DNA of 48,430 bases, from positions 1 through 48,430 of the forward strand of contig CAZJLP010000040.1 in the NCBI GenBank assembly GCA_964546955.1. The letters are read 5' to 3'. The DNA is from CAZJLP01 sp964546955. GTDB taxonomy: Bacteria > Verrucomicrobiota > Verrucomicrobiia > Opitutales > Opitutaceae. Shown in pieces: positions 1 through 11,126 of the stretch; positions within the stretch are counted from its first letter, which is position 1; every line of letters starts with the position of its first letter. Below the pieces are notes generated by a model that saw only the letters and a program-made list of their open reading frames with translations, made no database searches and was not told where the DNA came from. Made by a program: the position numbers and the translations under genes.

Positions 1-54
1 CACGATCTTCATCACATCCCATTCAGCGTCGGAAATGCGGGGTGGCTGCTTCAT
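1..54 (-). CDS. BlaI/MecI/CopY-family repressor, N-terminal fragment cut by the window edge
   Basis: Only the first 18 codons are present, read leftward from an ATG at 52-54. They encode MKQPPRISDAEWDVMKIV, the usual opening of BlaI/MecI/CopY winged-helix repressors (basic N-terminus, then an S-x-AEW-x-VM helix). In this family the protein is a dimeric DNA-binding repressor that is inactivated by proteolysis, usually by a partner M56 membrane peptidase. The rest of the gene and any partner lie outside the window. Two TTACA-N2-TGTAA dyads directly upstream (55-90) fit autoregulation. It is distinct from the second BlaI-type gene at 4047-4430. Family assignment is good despite the short fragment. 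Confidence 0.75.
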   Translation of the reverse strand, partial: MKQPPRISDAEWDVMKIV

Positions 55-90
55 TTACAGTTGTAATCGCAGTATCAATTACACATGTAA
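55..90 (-). promoter_or_regulatory. Tandem BlaI-type operators upstream of the edge BlaI gene
   Basis: Two near-perfect dyads lie just upstream of the leftward start codon: TTACAGTTGTAA (55-66) and TTACACATGTAA (79-90), centred 24 bases apart. Both have arms TTACA/TGTAA with a two-base spacer. They contain the TACA-N2-TGTA core typical of BlaI/MecI operators. They probably serve the leftward BlaI gene. Seen directly: the dyads. Inferred: the regulator. Confidence 0.7.
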
Positions 91-155
91 ACAAAAAAGC
101 GGAATTTTGAGCGAAACGCGTCACCATAGGGATTGCGATTGGCGGCGGAGCGGCG

Positions 156-785
156 ATGTGGCAACGAACGGGGATGTCCCTTCCGACCCGCATCGAACAG
201 CATCTCGCGGTCCTTCGCGCATGCACGATTTGCCCGCGGATGCACAAGCCGGTCGTGGTCGGACGGCCCACGCAGAGCCGGGTGATTCTCGTGGGCCAGG
301 CACCCGGAGACAAAGAGCCGCGGCTGGGCCGTCCCTTCGCCTGGACGGCGGGAAAAACACTTTTTAAGTGGTTCAACGAAAGTCTGGGCTGGTCGGAGGA
401 CGAAACTCGCGATCGCCTCTATTTCGCGGCGGTCTGCCGTTGTTTTCCCGGAAAGAATCCCGCGGGCGGGGACCGCGTGCCCGCGCCGGATGAAATCGCC
501 AACTGTTCCCAGTGGCTCGAGCGCGAATTCGCGTTGCTCGAACCCCAGCTCGTCCTGCCGGTCGGCAAGCTGGCCATCGGGCAGTTTCTAACCATCGCAC
601 CGCTGACCGAGATGATCGGGAAAAAATTCCGAGTCTCGTATCGCGGCCACGACGTCGACGTCATCCCCCTCCCGCACCCCTCCGGCGCATCTCCCTGGCA
701 CCGTATGGAGCCGGGAAAGACACTGCTGGGGCAGGCGCTTAAGCTGGTGGCGAAGCACCCCGCAGTGCGCGGGTCACATTCGTAA
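156..785 (+). CDS. Uracil-DNA glycosylase, iron-sulfur (family 4-like)
   Basis: 209 residues; probable cytoplasmic base-excision repair enzyme that removes uracil from DNA. The water-activating loop reads GQAPG (47-51), followed by GRPFAWTAGKTL, and the second motif is HPSG (174-177). Cysteines C23 and C26 near the N-terminus, with C96 and C117 in the C-x-P-x-x-N...C context, match the four ligands of the [4Fe-4S] cluster of family 4 enzymes. Canonical family 4 has GEAPG, so the E-to-Q change in motif A is a small departure. The start could be ATG 156 or ATG 174 (residue 7); the homologous part begins after both. The stop codon touches a large inverted repeat shared with the convergent dehydrogenase gene. 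Confidence 0.85.
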   Translation: MWQRTGMSLPTRIEQHLAVLRACTICPRMHKPVVVGRPTQSRVILVGQAPGDKEPRLGRPFAWTAGKTLFKWFNESLGWSEDETRDRLYFAAVCRCFPGKNPAGGDRVPAPDEIANCSQWLEREFALLEPQLVLPVGKLAIGQFLTIAPLTEMIGKKFRVSYRGHDVDVIPLPHPSGASPWHRMEPGKTLLGQALKLVAKHPAVRGSHS

Positions 786-912
786 TCGTTCTCTTTCTCC
801 TACTCTTACTCGTTCTCGTTCCCAGCGGCGTCGCTTAGGTTATGATTCCATATCCCGTTTGCCCGGTTCTGTGGGACTGAGAACGAGTAAGAGTACGAGA
901 ACGAGAACGATT
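784..912. repeat. Hexamer-phased inverted repeat between convergent genes
   Basis: Arms 784-817 and 879-912 (34 bases each) are reverse complements with two mismatches, separated by 61 bases. Pairing continues inward weakly (GTTCCCAG against CTGTGGGAC). Each arm is built from six-base units, NNNCTC on the top strand of the left arm and GAGNNN in the right arm. It lies between the stop of the uracil-DNA glycosylase (783-785) and the end of the convergent dehydrogenase (929), so it could act as a bidirectional terminator. A closely related single arm occurs at 24705-24742. Confidence 0.85.
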
Positions 913-928
913 GGACGCCTCCGGCCCC

Positions 929-1906
929 CTAATTCACCCGATTCCACACCGGCTGGCCCAGCGCTGCGGCGCGTGCGATTTTCGCGGAGGTGCTCCGCAT
1001 CTCGACCAATCCCTCGGGACTGCAGAACGCAGAGTGACACGTCACGATCAAATTGGGCGTCTCCGCTTCTTCCCGCGTGCGCAAGGGTTCGCCTTCGACC
1101 ACGTCGAGGCCCGCGCCCCCGAGCTTCCCTCCCCGCAGCGCGGCGAAGACGGGCGCCTTTTGCACGATGTCGCCCCGCGCGGTGTTCACCAGATACGCAG
1201 TCGGTTTCATCAGCGCGACTTCGCGCGCTCCGATGAAGCCTTTTGTCTCCGCTGTCAGCGGACAGTGGATCGAAATCACATCCGAGGTCGTGAGCAGCTC
1301 ATCGAGCGTGGTCATGCGCTCGATACCAATTGCCTTTTGCGCTCCGGAGGGCGCGTACGGATCGAAGAATGCGACTCGAAAGCCGAGGGCTTTGGCCCGC
1401 AGCGCCGTGGCGGTGCCGATTCGTCCCAACCCGACGACGCCGAACTGCAGACTGCGGAGCCGGCGCATCTTGGCGGACACGGCGATTTTCCAGCTGAGGC
1501 GCTTGGCCTCGGCGTCCAGGACGAAAAGCTGGCGGCAAAGAGCGAGCGTCAGTGCGATCGCGTGATCCGCGACCTCTTCCGTGCCGTAGTCGGGGACATT
1601 GCAGACAGGAATCCCGCGCGCCGCCGCCGCGGCGCAGTCCACACTGTCGTAACCGACGCCGTTGCGGATCAATGCCCGACAGTTTTTCAACTGCGCGATC
1701 GTCGGGGCGGTCACGGGCAGGTTGTGCCACATGATCAGCGCTTCCGCTTCCAAAGCCTCCTGCGGAAAACTGCCGTCGAAGTTGAGGCGGAGCGTTTTTA
1801 CCTCCGCCACGTCGGTCAGAAACGGTTTTTCGACACTCGCTTCGAGATCCGTGAAGGTGAATTCACCGGGGCTGAGAATGATGACGTGGGGACGGCGCGC
1901 ACTCAT
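929..1906 (-). CDS. D-isomer-specific 2-hydroxyacid dehydrogenase, CtBP-like
   Basis: 325 residues; cytoplasmic NAD(P)H-dependent oxidoreductase of the D-2-hydroxyacid dehydrogenase superfamily. The Rossmann motif GLGRIG is at 159-164 with an acidic D182 after the second strand, which suggests NAD preference. The catalytic triad is visible as R234 (NTARGDIV), E263 (VEGEP) and H291 (HSAF). The N-terminal segment IRNGVGYDSVD and the spacing resemble the C-terminal-binding-protein/phosphoglycerate-dehydrogenase-like branch; the true substrate cannot be told from sequence. It is transcribed leftward, 60 bases after the M56-TonB gene that ends at 1967, so co-transcription is possible but functionally unexplained. 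Confidence 0.88.
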   Translation of the reverse strand: MSARRPHVIILSPGEFTFTDLEASVEKPFLTDVAEVKTLRLNFDGSFPQEALEAEALIMWHNLPVTAPTIAQLKNCRALIRNGVGYDSVDCAAAAARGIPVCNVPDYGTEEVADHAIALTLALCRQLFVLDAEAKRLSWKIAVSAKMRRLRSLQFGVVGLGRIGTATALRAKALGFRVAFFDPYAPSGAQKAIGIERMTTLDELLTTSDVISIHCPLTAETKGFIGAREVALMKPTAYLVNTARGDIVQKAPVFAALRGGKLGGAGLDVVEGEPLRTREEAETPNLIVTCHSAFCSPEGLVEMRSTSAKIARAAALGQPVWNRVN

Positions 1907-1966
1907 GGCGCGAATTCAAGCCGAGTCGCGTTGCGAGTGCAAGGCGGGCGCCGCGCTCCCGGGGTA

Positions 1967-4006
1967 TCATGATTTCTTTGGCAGGCTCAGCGGAACCAGC
2001 ATCCGGACCTTGACCGGCTTTCCATCCTTCAGGCCCGGCTCGAACCGCCATTTAGCCGCTGCGGCCATGCACGCGCGACCGAAGGCTTCACTGCTAGCGC
2101 TGGGGACGGTGATCTCGGTGGGCACGCCCTGCTCATCTAATATAAAGTTCACTCGGGCGCTGGCGCCATTCGGGTAGTCGCCAGGTTTTATATCGGGCTG
2201 CGCAACCGACTGATCGAGCAGCTTTGGTTGGCGGTCCAATTGACTCTGCGCATAGGTTTGATCGGCGTTTTTCGATCCCGCGCTCGAGCTGGAAGTCGAC
2301 CGGCTGGTAGTACTGCTGCCCGTGGTCCTGGTGGAGGAAATGTTGAAACGGATCGGCACCTGCATTCGAGTCGAAACGACCCGCCCTCCTTTAACACCGG
2401 GCGTATAGCGGCTCTTCGCGATGGCATTGACGGCCGCCTCCTCGAACTCTTTGCGGCTCGAGCGCACGACTTTCACATCGCGCGGGCTGCCTGAAGGGTC
2501 GACGATGAACCCTACGAGCACCTCGCCAATGATGCCTTGTCGCTTCATGGCATACGGATACTTCACATCGAGTTTTCCAATGAGCGTCGGCACTGAGTCG
2601 ATCGTGACCGCCCGATGCGCCACGTCGGACTTTGATGGCTCGGCTGAGGGCAGCTCCTTCGACAAGAGAGGGGTTGGCTCGGCCGGTTCAGTCGGTTTCG
2701 CGGGTTCAGGGGCGGACAAGGCTGGACTTGGCTCGCTGGAGACGGGCTCCGAGGCTTTAACCGGTTCGGCTTCTACTGGCTGCGGCGTGGGAGCGGTCGG
2801 CGTCGCGATAGGCGCTGGATCGGGGGTGATCGGCGCCGGCGCAACGGGCTCGGTCGCAGCGGCGGCTGCGATTTCGGGCACGGGGGCAATGGCCGGCGCG
2901 TCCGCGGGCGTTTGGGCCGGGATTTCAGCGACGACCGTCGGTGCCGGATTTGTCTGCGTGACCGGTGCGACCGGGGTGCGTGACGCGGAGACGGCTTGCA
3001 CGGCGAACGATCCAGCCTGGCCGCTCAACGCAAAGAGGCTGGCGGCAAGGGTGATCACTCCGCCCCGGAGCCAGCGGGAATTCCAGTGGCGACCGGTGAG
3101 GATATTGTGGATACGAGCCGAAAGTGGCGGCGTCGCGGCCAGCGAGAAACCGGCCTGCGGTAGACCGATGGCGTGCCGGGCGGTCTTGACGATGCCCGCC
3201 ACATAGCCCGACGGATCGGAAGTCACTGCCACCACCTGTTCGTCGCAGTCTTTTTCGGTGTCAATGCGCACGGATCGGCAAAGCTGCCAGACCACCGGGT
3301 TGAACCAAAAGAGGCTGAAGACGGCTGCCTGCACGAGACTCCGCACATTGTCGCGCCGCTGGAGATGCACGCATTCGTGCAGGAGGACGGCATCGAGCTC
3401 GGCGCCGCTCAACAGGTCGGGTAGGCGGGCAGGGAGAACAATCCGCGGGGTTGAAATCCCCTGGGCCACGGGGCCGTGTCCCGCCTCGCTGAGCGAGCAC
3501 GCGATCCGGTGAGTCAACCCGAGACGCAGGGCGAGCTCCATGATCCGCTTCTCGATCAAAGCGGGGGCTGGAGTGCAGTCGGCGGCAAGTTCGCGGTACC
3601 GTCGGTAACCGCGCACGCAAAGATAAACGGCGATGGCGAGGCAGCCGGCGCCCCACACCCAGAGCAGGGCTTCAACCGGCGTGACGCCTGTGGCTGGCGA
3701 AGTCTCTGCGGGGACGATTGACGACGGAAGCGAAAGGAGCGGTGGCGAGAGGTCCAGATTCAGGACGGGAGTTACGTCTTCCACATTGCCTCGCCATGCG
3801 GCCAAGAGGTGGTTGAGGAGGGCCAACAACGGCCCGGATGGCACGAGGAACTTCAAAAGTCCCAACGAGCCGAGCGCGACCCGAGTTCGGGCGGGCAGGC
3901 GACGGCAAGCGAGCAAAAGGAGGAGGATAAGACAGCCGAAGACGCTGGATTGCCAAAGGTGGTTTAACGCATCCGCCGGTGTGATCGTGGTTAAGAACGA
4001 AGACAT
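1967..4006 (-). CDS. BlaR1-like M56 membrane metallopeptidase with two C-terminal TonB domains
   Basis: 679 residues. The N-terminus has membrane segments (about 20-34, 45-67 and 112-131), then a zinc protease domain with HECVH at 210-214 and the downstream E-K-D-C-D-E at 241-246 typical of peptidase family M56. A long Pro/Ala/Glu-rich linker (about 330-465) could span the periplasm. Two TonB C-terminal-like domains follow: one from VDVKYPYAMKRQG to VPIRFNI, and a more divergent one ending VRMLVPLSLPKKS, each with the G-x-V-x-V-x-F-x(2)-D/E-x-x-G pattern. BlaR1 homologues sense a signal and cleave the BlaI repressor; TonB domains energise outer-membrane receptors. The gene follows a BlaI gene by 40 bases on the same strand, so the two form an operon. 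The role of the TonB part is unproven. Confidence 0.87.
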   Translation of the reverse strand: MSSFLTTITPADALNHLWQSSVFGCLILLLLLACRRLPARTRVALGSLGLLKFLVPSGPLLALLNHLLAAWRGNVEDVTPVLNLDLSPPLLSLPSSIVPAETSPATGVTPVEALLWVWGAGCLAIAVYLCVRGYRRYRELAADCTPAPALIEKRIMELALRLGLTHRIACSLSEAGHGPVAQGISTPRIVLPARLPDLLSGAELDAVLLHECVHLQRRDNVRSLVQAAVFSLFWFNPVVWQLCRSVRIDTEKDCDEQVVAVTSDPSGYVAGIVKTARHAIGLPQAGFSLAATPPLSARIHNILTGRHWNSRWLRGGVITLAASLFALSGQAGSFAVQAVSASRTPVAPVTQTNPAPTVVAEIPAQTPADAPAIAPVPEIAAAAATEPVAPAPITPDPAPIATPTAPTPQPVEAEPVKASEPVSSEPSPALSAPEPAKPTEPAEPTPLLSKELPSAEPSKSDVAHRAVTIDSVPTLIGKLDVKYPYAMKRQGIIGEVLVGFIVDPSGSPRDVKVVRSSRKEFEEAAVNAIAKSRYTPGVKGGRVVSTRMQVPIRFNISSTRTTGSSTTSRSTSSSSAGSKNADQTYAQSQLDRQPKLLDQSVAQPDIKPGDYPNGASARVNFILDEQGVPTEITVPSASSEAFGRACMAAAAKWRFEPGLKDGKPVKVRMLVPLSLPKKS

Positions 4007-4046
4007 GGTGATCGTGGGGTCGGGTTTATGGGCGGCGCTTTACCGG

Positions 4047-4430
4047 TTACTCACGCCGCTCGAGTTTCGAGATTTTTTCCAATTCCTTCAGGTCCCGCAG
4101 CGTGATCTTGCCTGACTCCAAGAGGTGAGAAACCAGGGGTTCCGGGGATCCGCCAAACGTGCTGAGAAAATCGTCGATGAGGGTCGCGATGGTGGATTTG
4201 CGGTTCACCAGCGGTTTGAAAATATGGGCATTGCCAATTTTTTTAGTCCGCGCGACTGCCCCTTTTTCTTCCAGGCGGTAAATGATGGTTTGGACCGTCG
4301 TGTATTCCGGACGTTTTTCTTCCGGGATCGCCTCCTGAATTTCTCGGATGGATCCCGATCCAAGCTTCCATAGTATTTCGAGCAGCTCCATTTCGAGACG
4401 GCTCGGTTTGAATTTCGAGGGGGAGCTCAT
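4047..4430 (-). CDS. BlaI/MecI/CopY-family transcriptional repressor
   Basis: 127 residues with the winged-helix pattern of the family: LEMELLEILWKLGSGSIREIQEAI, then TTVQTIIYRLEEKGAVARTK, and a C-terminal dimerisation half ending in TLRDLKELEKISKLE. In the family the repressor is released when the partner M56 peptidase cleaves it between the two halves. The partner is encoded 40 bases downstream (1967-4006). A cluster of GTAGTA/TACTAC half-sites directly upstream of the start (4436-4462) supports autoregulation of this two-gene operon. What the pair responds to is unknown; no beta-lactamase gene is in the window. Confidence 0.9.
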   Translation of the reverse strand: MSSPSKFKPSRLEMELLEILWKLGSGSIREIQEAIPEEKRPEYTTVQTIIYRLEEKGAVARTKKIGNAHIFKPLVNRKSTIATLIDDFLSTFGGSPEPLVSHLLESGKITLRDLKELEKISKLERRE

Positions 4431-4435
4431 GTGCT

Positions 4436-4462
4436 GTAGTAGTTACTACGACTAATGTAGTA
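4436..4462 (-). promoter_or_regulatory. BlaI operator cluster for the blaI-M56 operon
   Basis: GTAGTA (4436-4441), two bases, TACTAC (4444-4449), seven bases, then GTAGTA (4457-4462) lie 6-32 bases upstream of the leftward BlaI start. TACTAC/GTAGTA are the half-sites of mec-type operators. The left pair is a perfect dyad with a two-base spacer. The position over the probable promoter fits autorepression. Confidence 0.7.
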
Positions 4463-4576
4463 GATGCAAGCGGAAATTTATCAGCCTCTGCCGAGCCTAC
4501 GGCTGCGCGCATTGACCAGACTGATTACAGGAGGTCGCCCGTGAAACACGGAGCACGCGTTCAATGCCTACCGTCT

Positions 4577-4658
4577 GTCAGCCTAGAGCGAAGCGAAGGA
4601 TCCCGTTCGCCGTGGTGGGCACGGTCCAATTGTATCCTTCGCTTCGCTCGAGGCTGAC
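4577..4658. repeat. Dispersed hairpin repeat (GGATCC type)
   Basis: Arms 4577-4603 and 4632-4658 are near-perfect reverse complements containing AGCGAAGCGAAGGATCC, around a 28-base loop. A second member is at 13077-13157. Short repeats with this core are known from many unrelated bacterial genomes. Apart from this and the BlaI operator, the 312-base stretch 4431-4742 holds nothing recognisable. Confidence 0.85.
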
Positions 4659-4742
4659 AAGGCAAGGAGGCCGATGCTGAGCATCACGCCGATCCCTTCG
4701 AGGATTCAGCCCTCCAGTCTTTCGGCCTTCCCGGCCTCCGCT

Positions 4743-6026
4743 TTACTTCACCCAGAGCACCGGCTCGCGGATCGGGAAATTTCGCCGGATTTCCTCCACC
4801 TTGGGATCGGCATCGAGTTTTTTCCACGCTTCGAGCCAGTCCGCGCGGCCGGCGGTGAGGGCGCCGAAAATCAGGAAGGGCTGCCGCACGGGCCAGTCGT
4901 CCCAATACATGACGTCCGGCTTCAGCAGCTGATCCTTGGGTTGATTCATGTCCACCGGAGGATAGCCGGCCTTGGGCGCTTCCGGAATGGGCGCGGGTTT
5001 CTTGACCGTGAGCCAGGCCTTTTTGTCCGTCATGTACGGAGCGAGAAACTCGATGCCTTTCATCACGCTGCGACCGTCCGGCAGGGACCAGGTAAGCAGG
5101 TTTTCTTCCGGCGTGGAGAGGACCACGGCGAGGCCAACCATGACGTCCAGGTTGAAAATGGCGTAGCCGTATGGCTTTGTGCGGCGCATTTCGCGAGGGA
5201 AGCTGCCATCGGCCGCCATCTGGTTCGGCAGATGGAGTTCTTTTAGCCGTTTACGGCATTCGTCCATCGCCTCCTTGTCGCCGAGCAGGTGAGCGAAGCA
5301 CGCGACCTGCAAGGTCCAGCAGGTGCCGTGATTGTTCTCCGCCTGGCTTTCTTTGATGCCGTACTCGTGGGTTCGCATCCATGTCATGTAGTCCTTGAAC
5401 CACCCGAGCACGGATTTTTCGATTTCCGGCGTCAGCGCATTGGACCCCCGCAAATGCTCGACGGCCAGGGCCGTTTCGGCGAGGTGGAGGGTATCGATGA
5501 CACCGATGCTGCGGCCGGTTTCGCGCCCTTTGATCGCCTGCGCGTACAGCAGATTGGGGTTCATCCGGGTTTCCTTGTTGATGAACCAAGCATCCAGGCG
5601 TTTCACCGCGGCTTCGGCGTATTTCTCTTCCTTCGTCAAACGATAGGCGGCGGCCAACGCGTCCACGTTCTTGACGAATGCGGCCAGAAATTGGCGATGG
5701 GCGACAAAATTATCGGGGTTGGTCAAGCCATCGCGCTGAATATAGGGGCCGTCAGGATTTTTGGGGTCCGGCCACCAGTAGTCCCCCTCGGACGAAAAAT
5801 CGTTCGAACCGCCGGCGCTTCGGGGGTTCCGGGCCATGGTGATGGTGCGGACGGTCGTTGTGAGCGCCTTGTCCGCCTGCGCGAGCACCCGGCCGCGTTC
5901 GTGGGCGAAAAGGTCAAATTCCTTAAGTCCGGCGGCTTCCGAGCTGCGGGGAATCTGCGCCTGCAGGCCGGGGGAGATGGGAAACAGCGCAAACGCGAGG
6001 TAAGTCAGAAGGAGGGGACGACGCAT
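4743..6026 (-). CDS. Secreted alginate-lyase-family polysaccharide lyase (PL38-like)
   Basis: 427 residues. A cleavable signal peptide is plausible at 1-23 (hydrophobic LLLTYLAFALF, then LQAQ), so the enzyme probably acts in the periplasm or outside. The mature part is alpha-helical toroid-like and matches the alginate lyase family (Pfam PF05426): SEGDYWWPDPKNPDGPYI (79-96) near the N-terminus and NNHGTCW (231-237), which carries the Asn/His pair expected at the active site. Family members beta-eliminate uronate polymers; related PL38 enzymes are reported on glucuronan or alginate, and the exact substrate here is inferred. No transporter or sulfatase cluster surrounds it. It is divergent from carB. 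Confidence 0.8.
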   Translation of the reverse strand: MRRPLLLTYLAFALFPISPGLQAQIPRSSEAAGLKEFDLFAHERGRVLAQADKALTTTVRTITMARNPRSAGGSNDFSSEGDYWWPDPKNPDGPYIQRDGLTNPDNFVAHRQFLAAFVKNVDALAAAYRLTKEEKYAEAAVKRLDAWFINKETRMNPNLLYAQAIKGRETGRSIGVIDTLHLAETALAVEHLRGSNALTPEIEKSVLGWFKDYMTWMRTHEYGIKESQAENNHGTCWTLQVACFAHLLGDKEAMDECRKRLKELHLPNQMAADGSFPREMRRTKPYGYAIFNLDVMVGLAVVLSTPEENLLTWSLPDGRSVMKGIEFLAPYMTDKKAWLTVKKPAPIPEAPKAGYPPVDMNQPKDQLLKPDVMYWDDWPVRQPFLIFGALTAGRADWLEAWKKLDADPKVEEIRRNFPIREPVLWVK

Positions 6027-6174
6027 AAGGGGAAAGGGTTGAGAGAGTAATGAACGGTCGGCGCGCGAGTAGGCAAGGGTTGATCGCGTTCTTCATCGCT
6101 TCGGACTGAGGTTCGCCCTGTTTCCCGCTTGCGCAGCTCGCCGCCAGCCTCAACCGTCGCGGGCGCTCACGTCC

Positions 6175-9414
<3,240 letters not shown>

Positions 9415-9512
9415 TTCGATCTCTTCCGGCGTCAGGCGAACGACCCGCTCGGGCATATGCGCCAGGCGTTTTGCGTGGAGCAGGTCAGACAGCAGTGTAG
9501 CCAGGCTAGAGG

Positions 9513-9683
9513 GGTAGGGCGAGCGCCTCCGGCCGCTCCGTCGTCACATTTCCGATTCAAAGATGCAGTGGCGCGGCGCAGTATGGGCAGGCAGCAAAGT
9601 GAATCGAGACACCCACGGCTCGGCCGCCGTTTCGACTTCGTTCATGGCCGCGAGCCTGTCGAGGGGGAGGCGCTCGCCCCACC
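9513..9683. repeat. GGTAGGGCGAG-ended inverted repeat element
   Basis: Left end GGTAGGGCGAGCGCCTCC (9513-9530) and right end 9666-9683 are reverse complements with one mismatch and bound a 171-base unit with no open gene. It occupies most of the 387-base gap between carB and the ALG10-like gene. Its interior near 9640-9665 contains a TTCATGG...GAGCCTGTCGAGG block of the widely dispersed repeat type. Related ends occur at 20298, 26038-26065, 33459-33598 and 34984-35166. Confidence 0.75.
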
Positions 9684-9801
9684 GCGGAGACGCTACAGTC
9701 ATTCCCGAGCCTAAAAAGGGATTGTTTTGCCGTTTGGTAACCTCTCTCTTATTCAGCTTCGTGCATCCTTTCTTCGCACCGTCGCGGTTTCCGGTTTTCG
9801 C

Positions 9802-11046
9802 ATGATTGGGCCCTGGCTAGTTCGCCATCGCTACGAAACGCTGGCGTTCGCCCTGACGATTGCGTGGGTCGTCACTTATGTCGCGTGCGCCCCGTGGGGT
9901 CTCTGCGACGAGAACGGGCACATGGAGGTGATCTATCATCTCTGGTACAAAAAACCGGGGCTGCCGGAATTCATGCCCATGCTGCCGGGCTATCATTTCG
10001 TCGTGCTTGGGCTCACCCCAGGCGTGCCCAGCTTCGCGAGCGCGCGCCTCGTCAGCGGAGCGGCGATGGTGTTTCTCTTGGTTGTGGCAGGCGCCATCGG
10101 GAAACTCGATCGGCGCGCCGGAGCGGGCCTCGGCGTGGCGCTCCTCGCGTGTTTGCCGCTTCTGCAGCCTTTCGCGGGTCTTGCTTATACCGACGCCCTT
10201 TCGACTCTGCTCGTTTTTTGCGTGTGGTGGGCCCAGCGGTCGGGGCGGCCCGGGATCGCCGGGCTGAGCCTGGCGCTCGCGTGCGCCGTGCGGCAGACCA
10301 ACGTCCTTTGGGGGTTGCTCGGACTCGTTTCGAGCGGCGCCGAGGCTTGGAGGGAAGGCGCGCGCGGTCGTGTCTGGGTGTACCGAGTCGTGAAAGAAGG
10401 TTGGGGCATCCTGGTGGTCTGGATCATCGCTGCCGCGATTATTCTCATCGCGCGTCGCGTGACGTTGGGCAGCACGCACGGCAATCAGATCCAGCCCAAT
10501 CCCGCGGCGCTCCACTTCGCCGCGCTCCTGCTCTCCTTGCTGGCGCTGCCGCTGTGGCCGTGGCTGATTCGGCAGCTGTGGCAGGCCGGCAAAACCGGTC
10601 CTCGACGCGTCGCATGGGGGGTGGCGGCTCTTGCGCCCACCGCAGTGCTGGCGTTGACGTTTACGAATCCGCACACGTGGAACCGAGAGCTTTTTTGGTC
10701 GGACGCGCCGTTCACGCTTTTGCGCAATTGGCCGCTCGTGTACATGGAGCGAATTCCCCTGCTGCGCTGGATTTCCAGCGCGAATCTCGTCGTGGTGGCG
10801 CTTGTGATCGCGCGGTTCCTTTTGAAGCATCCAAAACGCATTGAACTCGGGACGATTTTGGTGGCGGGGCTGGCCATCCTTATGACCAATGGGTTGGTCG
10901 AGCCACGTTACTTGATGCCTGCCTTGCCGTTGGCATTGCTCTTTTTGCAATTCGACGAAGGCCGCGCGCGACGCTTGTTGTGGTGGTGGCTCTTTCTCTG
11001 CGCGGCTCACGCGCCGTTCATTGCCGCGGGAAAGTCGATTTGGTGA
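9802..11046 (+). CDS. ALG10-like (DIE2/ALG10 family) polytopic glycosyltransferase
   Basis: 414 residues from ATG 9802. An upstream in-frame TTG at 9727 would add 25 unremarkable residues. About ten hydrophobic membrane segments are visible. Family-like signatures run in ALG10 order: an acidic lumenal-loop motif CDENGHMEVIYH (35-46, comparable to DE-I-F-H in ALG10), PMLPGYHFV (59-67), AYTDALST (128-135) and CAVRQTNVLW (161-170, comparable to LFRQTNIVW). Eukaryotic ALG10 adds the last alpha-1,2-glucose to the dolichol-linked oligosaccharide using dolichyl-phosphate-glucose. The bacterial acceptor is unknown. A GT2 resembling polyprenyl-phosphate sugar synthases lies 1 kb downstream and could supply a lipid-linked donor (inference). 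A generic GT-C/ArnT-like protein is the alternative. Confidence 0.72.
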   Translation: MIGPWLVRHRYETLAFALTIAWVVTYVACAPWGLCDENGHMEVIYHLWYKKPGLPEFMPMLPGYHFVVLGLTPGVPSFASARLVSGAAMVFLLVVAGAIGKLDRRAGAGLGVALLACLPLLQPFAGLAYTDALSTLLVFCVWWAQRSGRPGIAGLSLALACAVRQTNVLWGLLGLVSSGAEAWREGARGRVWVYRVVKEGWGILVVWIIAAAIILIARRVTLGSTHGNQIQPNPAALHFAALLLSLLALPLWPWLIRQLWQAGKTGPRRVAWGVAALAPTAVLALTFTNPHTWNRELFWSDAPFTLLRNWPLVYMERIPLLRWISSANLVVVALVIARFLLKHPKRIELGTILVAGLAILMTNGLVEPRYLMPALPLALLFLQFDEGRARRLLWWWLFLCAAHAPFIAAGKSIW

Positions 11047-11126
11047 CAGCCCCGTAAGGGCGAGACCGGGACCCATCGGCTTGTTTTGGTTTGTTTCCGG
11101 CCGGTCTCCGGATTGTGTTTGAGACC

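Noticed and set aside
911..1972. Plus-strand open frame of 353 codons opposite the hydroxyacid dehydrogenase
   Set aside because: It mirrors the dehydrogenase, which has all catalytic residues in the minus strand, so it is a shadow.
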